Below, in pieces: positions 27,192 to 36,255 of a DNA stretch of 64,000 nucleotides; position 1 is the first letter of the stretch; each line of letters opens with the position of its first letter. Source of the stretch: Nonomuraea wenchangensis (GTDB taxonomy: Bacteria > Actinomycetota > Actinomycetes > Streptosporangiales > Streptosporangiaceae). The notes under the pieces were generated by a model that was not told the origin of the DNA, did no database searches, and saw only the letters and a list, made by a program, of their open reading frames with translations. Position numbers and translations under genes: made by a program. The stretch lies in the NCBI RefSeq assembly GCF_900111685.1, contig NZ_FOHX01000002.1, positions 243,744-307,743 of the forward strand, read 5' to 3'.

Positions 27192-29699
27192 TTGAGCGCG
27201 CAAGCCCGCCACCGGGCCGTGATCCTCCTTGTGGCGACCGCAGTCGTCGTCCCAGCCGTCGCGCTGGCCCTGCACCAGGTCGAGCTGGGGAGCAACCTGG
27301 CCGACATCGTCGCCGTGATCCTCGCCCTGCTGGCCCTCGTCGTCAGCCGGCGGCAGAGATCCGCGTCAAAAGCCGAGCTGCGCGAACGTCTCCATACCGA
27401 GATGGAGAGCGTGCTGTACCGCGACGCCCAGGTCCATGGCCTCCTGCGTCCCGAGCTCCTGCCGATGCGCCTGCTCGACCGCGACGGCAACGACGTCTGG
27501 CGCGACGCCGACGGCCCTGTGTGGACGGCGAGCGAGTTCCAGAGCCACGCCACCGGTCTCGTCACCGGCGGCACCCCAGGCAGGATGATCGTTTACGGTC
27601 CCCCGTACGGCGGCAAGTCCACGATGGCGCTGATGATGGCCCTGGGCCTGCTGTCCGAGGGTCGCCTGCCACTGCTGCTGAACGGATCCTCGTGGGACCC
27701 GGTGCGCGACTCGTTCGCCGACTGGTTCGACAAGGAGGTCTCCTCCGTGCTCGGCCCGGCGTACGAGTACGAGGGCAACCTCTACCACGTGCTCGGCCAT
27801 GAGACGCACACCGTGGTCATCATCGACGACTTCGACGCCTTGGCCGCGCACGCGGAGCAGGCGGTGAAATGGCTGGAACAGGATGCCCTGCACAACCGCC
27901 CCCTCGTCCTGTTCGCCAGAAGCGGCACCATCGATCCGTCCGTCCTGCCGGCGGGGTACGCCGTCCGCACGCTCGCGCCCCCGAAGCCGGACCTGCTGCG
28001 CAAGCACCTGCGACAGCTGGTGGGCAAACCCGCCGCCGACGGTAAGTGGCGTCCTGTGCTGAGCCGGATCAACCGGCGGCAGGACAACGACGTGACCGCG
28101 CTGCTGTCCGTTCCGCTGTTCCTGAGCCTGGCACGGCAGGTGTGCGGCGACCCCGGGTCCGGGCTCGACCCCGGGCGGCTGGTCGCCCTCGTGGACGAGC
28201 ACGGACGCATCTCCGCCGAGGATCTCCTGCTGGACGAGCACGTCGCCATGGCCACCAGTACGGCCCCCTACCCCGGCCTCCGGTTAGGGCTGGACACGCC
28301 CAGAGGCCGCTGGTGGCTGCACAACCTGGCCGTCATGCTGCGCGAACGCAAGGACCGGCGCCTGGCGTGGTGGGAGCTGCACACCGCGATCCCGGCCGTC
28401 GTGCCGATGCTCGCCACCGCGCTCGTGCTGTTGCCCGCCTATCAGCTCGCGCTCGTCATGCCGCTCGGGCTGACCCGCGGGCTGGCCATCGGGCTGACGG
28501 CCGGAGTGATCATGGGGCTGCTCAGAGGCGTCGCACCGGACGCGCGCTCGATCGCGGTCGCCGGGCTCACGGCCACGGCCGGAGTCCTCGGAATCGGCCT
28601 GTTCAGCCTGACCCCGGCGCAGGCGGCAGGGGACGCGGTCGAGCTCGGCACGGCCTTCACGCTGACGCTCGCCTGCCGTCCCCTGCTGATCCGCCGGCGC
28701 GTCCTGCGCCTTCCCCTCCCCGGTGGCCGCGCCTGGGACGTCGCCGGACGGGTCGTCGCCACAGGCGCCGTGGCGCTGGTCGCCTGCGGGTCGGCACTGG
28801 CCTGCGTCGTGGCCGACGGACTCGGCGCCGAGCACAAACTCGGCGGCGGCTTCTGGCCCATCCTCGTCTCGATGGCCACGGGCGTCGGCATCGCCACGAT
28901 GGCCGGGCGGATGATGGCCGTGGACCTGTCCGCGCCGCCCGTCCCGTGCCGGCTCGCCCCGCGGGTCCGGGGGCTTCTCGGCTCGCCGCTGCCCTACCTG
29001 CTGAAGGCGTTCCCACCCGTGGTGCTGATCGGCGTCATGGCGGGGCTGACCGGCATCTGGCGCGTGAACGGCATGGCGTACGGGGTGCAGATAATGATCG
29101 TCTTCGGCCTCGTGCTCGGCGTGCCGATCGCGCTGGTCGTCGGCACCGTCAACTGGCTCACCCAGCCGCTGCCCGGCGAGCCCGCCGCCGCCGCCAGGAC
29201 GATCCGGCGCGGCGACCGGTGGGCGGCGCTGGGCTGCGTGACCGCGGTCGCCCTGGTGGCCGCGGCCGGGATCATGGTGCTGCGCGGCCCCGGCCACAGC
29301 CTGATCAAGACCGTCGAGGAGGAGAGCGGGAACTTCAGCGTGCAACCCTGGCAGGGCATCCTGTTCGGCCTCACCCTGGGCGTGGTGCTGGCGTCACTGC
29401 ACACGGCCTGGCCCGCCGTGACGGTCGGGCAGCTCTGGTTGGCGGCGCGGGGGAAACTCCCGTGGCGGACGGTGACGTTCCTGGAGGAGCTGCACACGCG
29501 GCGGCTGCTCCGCAGGACGGGCCCGTACTACCAGTTCACCTACGACCGTCTCGCCGACGTTCTCCTGCGGTGCGTGGACACCGGCGCGGATCCGTACGAT
29601 CATCGCACCGTGCGACTGCTCGTGGCCGGCTCCCCGCGTGACCGGAGGACGCATGACGGAGGCGAACGCATGGCGCGCGATGGCGGGGCGGGCCGATGA
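27192..29699 (+). CDS. Membrane-anchored NACHT/STAND-family NTPase of unknown function
   Basis: An 835-residue protein with two N-terminal membrane helices (about 8-50). An NTPase follows, with Walker A GPPYGGKST (136-144) and a Walker-B-like VVIIDDFDAL (about 207-216). Then come a helical linker with WWLHNLAVMLRERKDRRLAW, a polytopic membrane region of about 10 helices (380-720), and a short soluble end (YYQFTYDRLADVLLRC). This matches a large uncharacterised family of actinobacterial NACHT-domain membrane proteins. Some bacterial NACHT proteins act in phage defence, but I cannot assign that here. The TTG start at 27192 has GAGG at 8 nt; the alternative is a GTG at 27168. Codon 365 is TTA (28284-28286). 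A broken NTPase gene overlaps its 3' end by 47 nt. Confidence 0.82.
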   Translation: MSAQARHRAVILLVATAVVVPAVALALHQVELGSNLADIVAVILALLALVVSRRQRSASKAELRERLHTEMESVLYRDAQVHGLLRPELLPMRLLDRDGNDVWRDADGPVWTASEFQSHATGLVTGGTPGRMIVYGPPYGGKSTMALMMALGLLSEGRLPLLLNGSSWDPVRDSFADWFDKEVSSVLGPAYEYEGNLYHVLGHETHTVVIIDDFDALAAHAEQAVKWLEQDALHNRPLVLFARSGTIDPSVLPAGYAVRTLAPPKPDLLRKHLRQLVGKPAADGKWRPVLSRINRRQDNDVTALLSVPLFLSLARQVCGDPGSGLDPGRLVALVDEHGRISAEDLLLDEHVAMATSTAPYPGLRLGLDTPRGRWWLHNLAVMLRERKDRRLAWWELHTAIPAVVPMLATALVLLPAYQLALVMPLGLTRGLAIGLTAGVIMGLLRGVAPDARSIAVAGLTATAGVLGIGLFSLTPAQAAGDAVELGTAFTLTLACRPLLIRRRVLRLPLPGGRAWDVAGRVVATGAVALVACGSALACVVADGLGAEHKLGGGFWPILVSMATGVGIATMAGRMMAVDLSAPPVPCRLAPRVRGLLGSPLPYLLKAFPPVVLIGVMAGLTGIWRVNGMAYGVQIMIVFGLVLGVPIALVVGTVNWLTQPLPGEPAAAARTIRRGDRWAALGCVTAVALVAAAGIMVLRGPGHSLIKTVEEESGNFSVQPWQGILFGLTLGVVLASLHTAWPAVTVGQLWLAARGKLPWRTVTFLEELHTRRLLRRTGPYYQFTYDRLADVLLRCVDTGADPYDHRTVRLLVAGSPRDRRTHDGGERMARDGGAGR

Positions 29700-29793
29700 G
29701 AGGTCACTGGTCGAGACCGCGACAGCCGAGCGCCATCGCCTGGTCCTGATCGAGGGCGAGCCGGGGGCGGGCAAGCGGCCCTGTTGCAGGTAG
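29653..29793 (+). pseudogene. 5' fragment of a P-loop NTPase/LAL-type gene, cut in Walker A
   Basis: An ATG with GGAGG 4 nt upstream opens a 46-codon frame whose ERHRLVLIEGEPGAGK is the Walker A start of STAND or LAL-type ATPases. The T/S after the Lys is missing and the frame stops at TAG (29791). Dropping the frame by one base restores A-L-L-Q, as expected after GKT, so a one-base deletion lies near 29782. The rest of the gene is absent: from about 29790 the DNA belongs to a minus-strand SGNH gene. It overlaps the NACHT gene and was probably its operon partner. Confidence 0.7.
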
Positions 29794-30073
29794 GCCCACG
29801 CCAGGTGGGCGGGCGCGTAGCCGGACTGGTGCCGCCAGTCCTCCGGGCCCGGGTGGCCGACGTACACGCTGTCGTGGCTGGCACCCTCGCCGCTGGTGTA
29901 GCTGTCGCCGACGACCGCCAGCTTGTACTTCCGCTTCGTCGGCGAGGGCGTCGGGGTGTCGGTGGGCGTGTCAGTGGGGTCGGGACGCCGGCCGAGGCGG
30001 TCGCCTCCAGGGCGGCCACGAGCCCGATCAGGCCCAGCCCGAGCCATCGCCGTAACCGGAGGGGAGGACGCAT
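29784..30073 (-). pseudogene. SGNH-hydrolase fragment, frameshifted and truncated
   Basis: On the minus strand an ATG at 30073 opens a clean signal peptide (WLGLGLIGLVAALEATASAG). The catalytic block of an SGNH esterase (KLAVVGDSYTSGEGA with the block I Ser, then PEDWRHQSGYAPAHLAWAYL) is read in a different frame. A one-base shift must lie near 29970-29990, just before a Thr/Pro linker (PTDTPTDTPTPSPTK). The sequence loses SGNH character at about 29785, where it meets the truncated NTPase gene. Blocks III and V with the catalytic Asp-His are missing, so no active esterase is encoded. This is probably a remnant of a secreted lipase or esterase. Confidence 0.72.
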
Positions 30074-30219
30074 GGGCACAGCCTTCCTTTCGAGAAGGAC
30101 AGGAGCGGATGTCGTACCGAACGCATCATCCGCCGCCCTGCGAGCGCTAACATCCGGTGTTCCCCCGACCTTTGAGGTACCGGGCTGGAGACATGTTCCG
30201 CAGCCGAAGACGAACCGGT

Positions 30220-32331
30220 TCAGCTGTCGCCCGCGCGGAGCACCTCGCTCAGCCGTCGCCGGCGGCGTAGCGCCGATTCGACGGGCACCACGACGGCGAC
30301 CGCCGCCAGGAACACGACCGCCACCAGGCCGAGCGCCCACCACGGCGACGCCGGGGCCGGCTCTGCGCCGGTGAGCAGGCGCAGTGCGAGCGAGCCGAAC
30401 GTCAGGCGGGCGAGCAGCACCCCGAGCAGCGGACCGCCCACAGCGGCGACCACCACCGGCGGCAGCAGTTCTCCCGCGGCGACCCAGCGGGCCTCCCGGG
30501 GCCGCAGCCCGAGGGTGCGCAGCCGGGTCAGGGTCTGCCATCGCTCCGGCGCGCCGGCCGCCGTGCCGAGCGCGAGTCCCAGCAGGCCGAGCGCCGGCAG
30601 GGTCACGGCCGAGACCCATGCCAGCCGCAACAGTCCGGAGGCCAGCGGCCCGTCCGCCGTCCCGCGGCCGACAGTGGCACCGAAGATGAGCGCGTACGAG
30701 GCCAAGGCCACGGAGGTCACGAGCACCAGCAGCGGCAGCACCCGGGCCGAGGCCACCGCCGCCCTCGCGGCCCCGAACACCGCCAGCGGCCGGCTCGACC
30801 GCAGAAGCCGCTTGAGCACGAAGCGCGTCGCGAGGGGCAGCGCCCGCGCCGGCAGGAGCGCGCCCGCGAGCACGCAGAGGGCGGGCGCGCTCGCGGGCAG
30901 CACCCCGCCGCCGATTCCACGCTGGTACAGAGCGACGAGGGCGCCGGACGCGACCGCCAGCACCCCTGTCTCAAGAGCGGCCCGCCGCAGTCGTACGGTG
31001 TCACGCGCCCACCGCCGCGCGCTCCGGTTGGCCGGGACGCGGCGATCCCGGGTGGCGCGGGCGGCGGTGAGCATGCCGAACGCCGGCCCGGCGGCGACGG
31101 CGGTGACCACCACGGGAGGCGTCCAGTCCCAGGAGACCCCCGGCGCGACGGCCCGGGCCAGGCCGAGCCCGGCCGCCGCGGCCAGCAGCGCCAGCACGGC
31201 GGATTCGAGCAGCAGCTCGCCGCCGATGACCGGGAGCGACATCCCTCTCTGCCGGGCGGCTGCCAGGGCGGGGGCGCGGCGGCGTACCAGCAGGTCGGCG
31301 GCGAGCAGCAGGACCAGGACCGCGACGGCGAGCAGGGTGACGAGCAGGACGGACGCCTGCGCGAACGCGGCCTCGACCTGGGAGCTCACGTTCCGCAACA
31401 CGCCGTCGAGCCGGGTCTCCCACTTCAGCGAGCCGTCCCGGGCGCCGGAGGAGCCGGAGGACGCCTTGAGCGCGACCACCTTCGCGGCGACCGACGGGAC
31501 CACGTCCCAGGTGAGCCGGGCCGGGTCGGGCGTGAACGAGACGGTACGCCGCAACTCGTCCAGCCCGAAGGCGAGCCGCGCGTCGGGCAGCGATTCGCGT
31601 GACAGCAGCCCGGCGAACCGCGTGGATCCGGTGCCGTCCGCGCCGGCGACGGGACTCAGCAGCGAAGGGAGGAGCCGCCAGGCGGGATCGGCGCTGTCCC
31701 GAGGCCGGAAGACGCCGCTGACCTGGACCTTCTTGACGTTCCCCTGGTCGTCGGCCAGCGGGATATGGGCGCCGGGTCGGAGCCGGAGAGCGGCGGCGTC
31801 CGCCTCGGACAGGCCCACCTGCACCGGCCACGGCGGCGCGCCGTAGGGAACCGCGGCGGTCTCGGAGGCGGTGGGCCGGGGTGGGCCGCCCGCGATCCAG
31901 GTCACGTCGGGCCCGCCGTCGCGGGCCACGTAGGCGAGCTGGAACGTACGCAGCACGCTGCCATCGGTGATCTTGAGGGTGGGGCTGGTGACGGTGGCGA
32001 CGGGGGGACGCAGGGCGGCGCGCAGGCCGGGGCCGAGTTCGTCCGTCGCCCTGGCGCGGAAGTCGTCGACGTCCTCGGCGAGGCGGGGGTGCCGGACCCG
32101 GCTGCCGCCCGGCCCGTCGTCGTCTTCCATGCGGGAGTGGACCTGGAGGTCGCCGCCGGTTCTGCGTACCGCGTCCCGTACGGCCGCGTCGGCGGTCGCC
32201 GACAGGAGCGGCGGCACAGCGCCGGCGAGCAACGTGACGACCGCCACCACGACCGCGGCCAGGAGCAACGGCCCGGCGTCGGCGCGGGCGCGGCCGGCGA
32301 CGCTGGGCCAGTGCGGTGCCGGGATCCTCAC
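30220..32331 (-). CDS. FtsX-like ABC transporter permease (second of two)
   Basis: A 703-residue membrane protein with an N-terminal helix (about 16-40), a large extracytoplasmic domain (about 40-330) and a bundle of eight or more helices to the end. This is the layout of duplicated FtsX/MacB-type permeases. The GTG start overlaps the upstream permease stop as GTGA, so translation is coupled. With its partner permease and two ATPases it should form an exporter or mechanotransmission complex for lipids, peptides or cell-wall factors. The substrate is unknown. It is last in the operon. Confidence 0.88.
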   Translation of the reverse strand: MRIPAPHWPSVAGRARADAGPLLLAAVVVAVVTLLAGAVPPLLSATADAAVRDAVRRTGGDLQVHSRMEDDDGPGGSRVRHPRLAEDVDDFRARATDELGPGLRAALRPPVATVTSPTLKITDGSVLRTFQLAYVARDGGPDVTWIAGGPPRPTASETAAVPYGAPPWPVQVGLSEADAAALRLRPGAHIPLADDQGNVKKVQVSGVFRPRDSADPAWRLLPSLLSPVAGADGTGSTRFAGLLSRESLPDARLAFGLDELRRTVSFTPDPARLTWDVVPSVAAKVVALKASSGSSGARDGSLKWETRLDGVLRNVSSQVEAAFAQASVLLVTLLAVAVLVLLLAADLLVRRRAPALAAARQRGMSLPVIGGELLLESAVLALLAAAAGLGLARAVAPGVSWDWTPPVVVTAVAAGPAFGMLTAARATRDRRVPANRSARRWARDTVRLRRAALETGVLAVASGALVALYQRGIGGGVLPASAPALCVLAGALLPARALPLATRFVLKRLLRSSRPLAVFGAARAAVASARVLPLLVLVTSVALASYALIFGATVGRGTADGPLASGLLRLAWVSAVTLPALGLLGLALGTAAGAPERWQTLTRLRTLGLRPREARWVAAGELLPPVVVAAVGGPLLGVLLARLTFGSLALRLLTGAEPAPASPWWALGLVAVVFLAAVAVVVPVESALRRRRRLSEVLRAGDS

Positions 32332-35300
32332 GACGCCACCCGCAGATACGCGGCATCGGCGAGCCGGGCCTGGACGACGACCACCGCGCCCACCGCCAGC
32401 GCGCACCCGGCCAGCAGCCCGGTGAGCAGGGCGGCCTCGGCGGCCCACGGCCAGACGGGCAGAACCTCGGGGACGGGAGCGGCGCCGGTGTCGGAGCGGA
32501 CGAGCAGCGGCGCGACGACGCGGGTGGCCAGCGCGCCGACGACGGCGCCTGCCGCGAGCAGCGGCAGCAGGATGCCGACGTGCTGGCCGAGCAGCACGGC
32601 ACGGATCTCGCGCCGGGTCATGCCGAGACCCCGCAGGCGCGCCATCTCGACCGCGCGGGCCCGCAGGTCGAACGTCACGTGCAGGACGATCCCGGCGATC
32701 ATCAGCAGCACCGCGGCCGGTACGAGCAGCCGGAGCACGGCCGGCAGCCCGGCTCGCAGCGGACCGCCGGTGAGCCGGGCGGTCTCGGACGCGCGCGTGG
32801 TGACGCTGCCGAGGCGGAGATCGACCGCGTCACCTCTGGTGGGACGGCCGACCCACCACGCGTCCACGGGCACGTCGAAGTCGCCGCTGACGGCGAGGGC
32901 ACGGGACAGGGCGTCGAAGTCGGCCAGGATGGCCGCGGCGCCCGGAGCGGACGGCACGGCCGGCAGCACCTCGGCCACGTCGACCGGCACGGGGGTGAGG
33001 CCGACGGTGAGGTCGAGCCGCGAGCCGCGCCGGGCGCCCACCTCGTCGGCGAAGCGGGCGGAGACGGCCACGGGCACCGGTCCCGGGGCCGGGAAAGCGG
33101 TGGCGACCAGGTTCCTGGCGGCGTCCGGCGGGCCCTTCAGCGCGACGGTCGTGGTCATCCTCAGCTCGGTGCCCGCGGAGGTGCTGCTCAGGGCGGCGGC
33201 CGGATTGCCGAGCTGCCCGGGGGCCGGCCCGGCCGAGGTGGCGGTCCAGGGCGATGCCCCAGAGCCTGTTCCCGCGACGGTGAGCGTCACGGCGACGCGG
33301 CTGTCCCCCTCGGGGGCTTCCACCAGGGCGTCGGAGTGGCCGGTGCCCACGTTCCCCGTCGCGACCACGAACGGAAGGGACACCGCGACCAGTTGGGACC
33401 CTTCGGCCGTCGCGCAGTCCGGCAGCGGATGTGCCCTGCCGTCGAGCGGAACGGGCGCACCGACGCAAGGGGTACGCAGCCCTGTCGCGTCCTGCAGCAG
33501 CAGCCGGGGCGTCACGGTGAGCGGCGTAGGACCGGTCGCCTTCCCGGTCAGGGAGAGCGCTGCTCCAGCCGGGACGGGAACCCCGGCGGCGCGCGCCGGC
33601 GGCGCGAGAAGGGCGCCCACGTCGTTCCAGGTGCGACCGTCGTCCAGCCGCCCGCGCAGCAGCGCCTCGGCCCGCGTGGTGTCCATGGCGATCAGCCGCG
33701 GCGGGTCACCGGCGCCGCCGAGCCACTGCCCGACCGCGATGCCACGATCGGTGGCCGGGCTCACCTCTCCCCCGCTGGCCGCGCCGACCATTCCGCCCTG
33801 CCCGGCGACGGGCGGAGCGGTGAGGGTGAGCGCGAGATCGGTGCCGACGGACAGATCGGCCTGATCCTGCTGGGAGCGCTGCCACGTGGCGTCGAACCCG
33901 ACCCCGTACGTGGCCGCCGCGCAGCCCAGCCCGATCAGCAGCCCCGCCGCGACCGCCTGGGGCCTGCGGGCGGCTTCGAACGCGGCCAGCGCGACCATCA
34001 GCCCGCGAGCCCGGCCGGCCAGCCGTTCCACCAGGCGCAACGCGGGCCACACCAGGCGCAACGCCACCGCGGATCCGGCGATGAGCAGCAGCGCGGGAGC
34101 GAGCACCCGTACGGCGTCGACGGGGGAGCCCGAACCGGCCGGCTGGTCGCGCAACTGCCACCAGCCGACGGCGGCGAACGCCACGAGCAGCAGGTCCGCG
34201 CCTGATCGGGCGAGCAGCTCCCGCCGCCCGCGTACGCCCTGGGAGGAGGTCCGCAGCGAGGGCACGACGAGCACCGCCGCCAGCGCCAGCGCGCCGCCGG
34301 CGACGGCCAGCACCTGTACGGCGTTCACGCCGAAAGGCGTGGCGAGCCCGGCCCCGGCCATGGGCGGCAGCCGGGTCAGCCCGGCGTGCAGGGCGGACGA
34401 GGCCGGGATCGCGACCGCGGTGGCGAGCACGGCGAGCGCGCCGGCCTCGACGAGCGCGGCGCCGGCGAGTTGACCGCGGCCGACGCCCAGCGCGGACAGC
34501 AGGGCGGTCTCGTCGCCGCGCACACCTGCGCTGAGCCGGCCGGCGAGGGCGAGGGCGGTCGCGGTCAGGACGAGCCCGATGGCGGCGACGGCGAGCACGG
34601 CGGCCGTGGTGACCCGCTGCTGATCGCGGGCGGCCAGCAGGGTCGAGGGCAACCGGGAGGCGACGCGCTGGATGCGCACCCGGTCGCCGAGCGTCCGTCC
34701 CAGGCGGCGGTCGGCGCCGAGCACGGCCTGGGTGACGGTGTCGAGGTCGCGGACGGCGGGGGCGGACAGGTCGGGGTGGGCGCCGATCTCCAGCCGGTCG
34801 AGGGTGGAGCCGCCGCCGAGCAGGTCGGCGAGGTCGACGATGAACGGCCCGTACGCGTGAACCGGCTGTGCGGAGCGGCCGTCGCGGTAGGCCGGGTCGT
34901 AACCGGTGGCGGCGAGGGGGTCACGCTCCCAGCCGGCGCCCGGCAGCGGGCGTACGATCCCGACCACGACCACCTCGGCCCCCTCATCGGGATCGTCGGC
35001 CAGCTCTCTGCCGAGGCGGACCCGGCTGCCGGCGCTCAGGCCGAGCTGCCGCGCGGTGCTCTCCAGGACGACCGCCTCCGCCGGCGTGGCGCCCGCCCGC
35101 GGCAGGCGTCCGGCGGCCAGTTGAGTGCGGGCCGGCAGGTCCTCCACCCCCGACAGGTAAGCCACGGCCGACACACCGGCGCCGGGGAGCGAGCGCATCG
35201 CGGACGACGCGCGCGCGGCCGTCGTCGTCGCGAACGGAGCGAGGGCCGAGGTCAGCACGGCGCGGGTGTCGTCGGCGACGGATCTCGCGCGCTCGCCGCG

Positions 35301-35498
35301 GATGGTGACGGCGTAGGCGGTGACGTCGATCTGGCCGGGGGTGGCGCGGGAGGCGGCGGTCTCCAGCGCCTGCTCGGCGGTACGGGTGAGCAGGAGGGCG
35401 CAGGTGCCCAGCAGCGTGGGGCCGACCACGGCGACGGCCAGGAGGGCCGCCAGCAACGGCCATTGCACACGGGCTCGCCGGGCGACCAGCCTCAGCAC
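32328..35498 (-). CDS. FtsX-like ABC transporter permease (first of two)
   Basis: A 1056-residue permease beginning MLRLVARRARVQWPLL with a first membrane helix, then a long extracytoplasmic domain to about 290. Helix groups follow around 300-430 and 465-560, with another external domain to about 910, and terminal FtsX helices (LRLLVPAAVLLMIAGIVLHV, then AVEMARLRGLGMTRREIRAV). The conserved arginine-rich R-A-R-G-L-G motif typical of FtsX coupling regions is present. The gene starts 16 bp after the ATPase stop. It is longer than average, which reflects two FtsX units in one chain. Confidence 0.88.
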   Translation of the reverse strand: MLRLVARRARVQWPLLAALLAVAVVGPTLLGTCALLLTRTAEQALETAASRATPGQIDVTAYAVTIRGERARSVADDTRAVLTSALAPFATTTAARASSAMRSLPGAGVSAVAYLSGVEDLPARTQLAAGRLPRAGATPAEAVVLESTARQLGLSAGSRVRLGRELADDPDEGAEVVVVGIVRPLPGAGWERDPLAATGYDPAYRDGRSAQPVHAYGPFIVDLADLLGGGSTLDRLEIGAHPDLSAPAVRDLDTVTQAVLGADRRLGRTLGDRVRIQRVASRLPSTLLAARDQQRVTTAAVLAVAAIGLVLTATALALAGRLSAGVRGDETALLSALGVGRGQLAGAALVEAGALAVLATAVAIPASSALHAGLTRLPPMAGAGLATPFGVNAVQVLAVAGGALALAAVLVVPSLRTSSQGVRGRRELLARSGADLLLVAFAAVGWWQLRDQPAGSGSPVDAVRVLAPALLLIAGSAVALRLVWPALRLVERLAGRARGLMVALAAFEAARRPQAVAAGLLIGLGCAAATYGVGFDATWQRSQQDQADLSVGTDLALTLTAPPVAGQGGMVGAASGGEVSPATDRGIAVGQWLGGAGDPPRLIAMDTTRAEALLRGRLDDGRTWNDVGALLAPPARAAGVPVPAGAALSLTGKATGPTPLTVTPRLLLQDATGLRTPCVGAPVPLDGRAHPLPDCATAEGSQLVAVSLPFVVATGNVGTGHSDALVEAPEGDSRVAVTLTVAGTGSGASPWTATSAGPAPGQLGNPAAALSSTSAGTELRMTTTVALKGPPDAARNLVATAFPAPGPVPVAVSARFADEVGARRGSRLDLTVGLTPVPVDVAEVLPAVPSAPGAAAILADFDALSRALAVSGDFDVPVDAWWVGRPTRGDAVDLRLGSVTTRASETARLTGGPLRAGLPAVLRLLVPAAVLLMIAGIVLHVTFDLRARAVEMARLRGLGMTRREIRAVLLGQHVGILLPLLAAGAVVGALATRVVAPLLVRSDTGAAPVPEVLPVWPWAAEAALLTGLLAGCALAVGAVVVVQARLADAAYLRVAS

Positions 35499-35514
35499 GG
35501 ACGACTCTTACTGA

Positions 35515-36255
35515 TCACGAATCGTCCCGGCTCGTGGGGTGCCCGTCGAGCCGATCTTCAGCGCGCGGGCCGGGATGCTCGTCGAGATGCCCGTCGTTGA
35601 TGCGAATCACCCGATCCGCCAGCGCGAGCATCGTCGGATCATGCGTGGAGACCAGCGCCGTCACCCCCTCGGACTCCACCACGCCGCGCAGCAGTGCCAT
35701 CACCGACAGACCGGTCTCGGCGTCCAGCTGACCGGTCGGCTCGTCGGCGATCAGCAGGCGGGGCGAGGCGGCCAGCGCCCGGGCGATCGCCACCCGCTGC
35801 TGCTGCCCGCCGGACAGCTCGGCGGGCAACTGCTCGGCGTGGGCGGCCAGTCCGACCAGTTCCAGCAGCAGCGCGACCCGCCGCTCACGCTCCACCGGCG
35901 GTACGCGGGCCAGCCGCAGCGGGGCGCCCACGTTCTCCGCGGCCGACAGCACCGGGATCAGGCCGAAGGTCTGGAAGACGTACGAGACCTTCTCCCGGCG
36001 CAGCAGGGACAGGCCGTCCTCGTCGAGGGCGGTGACGTCCGTTCCGTCGACGAGGACCGTGCCGGAGTCCGGGCGGTCCAGGCCGCCGATGACGTTGAGC
36101 AGCGTGGTCTTTCCTGAGCCGGACCGCCCGACGAGGGCGGTCATGGTGCCGGCCGCGAGCTCGAACGTCACGTCCCGCAACGCGTGCACGGCGGTCGCCC
36201 CGCTGCCGTACCGGCGGTGAACGCCACGCACGCTCACCAGAGGTCCGGCGTTCAT
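35515..36255 (-). CDS. ABC transporter ATP-binding protein (MacB/LolD type)
   Basis: A 246-residue ATPase with Walker A VGRSGSGKTTLL (about 41-52), a Q-loop in YVFQTFGLIPVL, the signature LSGGQQQRVAIARAL, Walker B RLLIADEPTGQLD and the switch His in VSTHDP. It belongs to the FtsE/LolD/MacB class that pairs with FtsX-like permeases. Its ATG overlaps the stop of the preceding ATPase gene (ATGA at 36252-36255). The last 20 residues are hydrophilic and unconserved in character. Confidence 0.94.
   Translation of the reverse strand: MNAGPLVSVRGVHRRYGSGATAVHALRDVTFELAAGTMTALVGRSGSGKTTLLNVIGGLDRPDSGTVLVDGTDVTALDEDGLSLLRREKVSYVFQTFGLIPVLSAAENVGAPLRLARVPPVERERRVALLLELVGLAAHAEQLPAELSGGQQQRVAIARALAASPRLLIADEPTGQLDAETGLSVMALLRGVVESEGVTALVSTHDPTMLALADRVIRINDGHLDEHPGPRAEDRLDGHPTSRDDS

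Noticed and set aside
29784..30374. A plus-strand protein continuing from the broken NTPase
   Set aside because: It is the exact antisense of the SGNH fragment with its GDSYTSGEGA motif, so its composition is a shadow.
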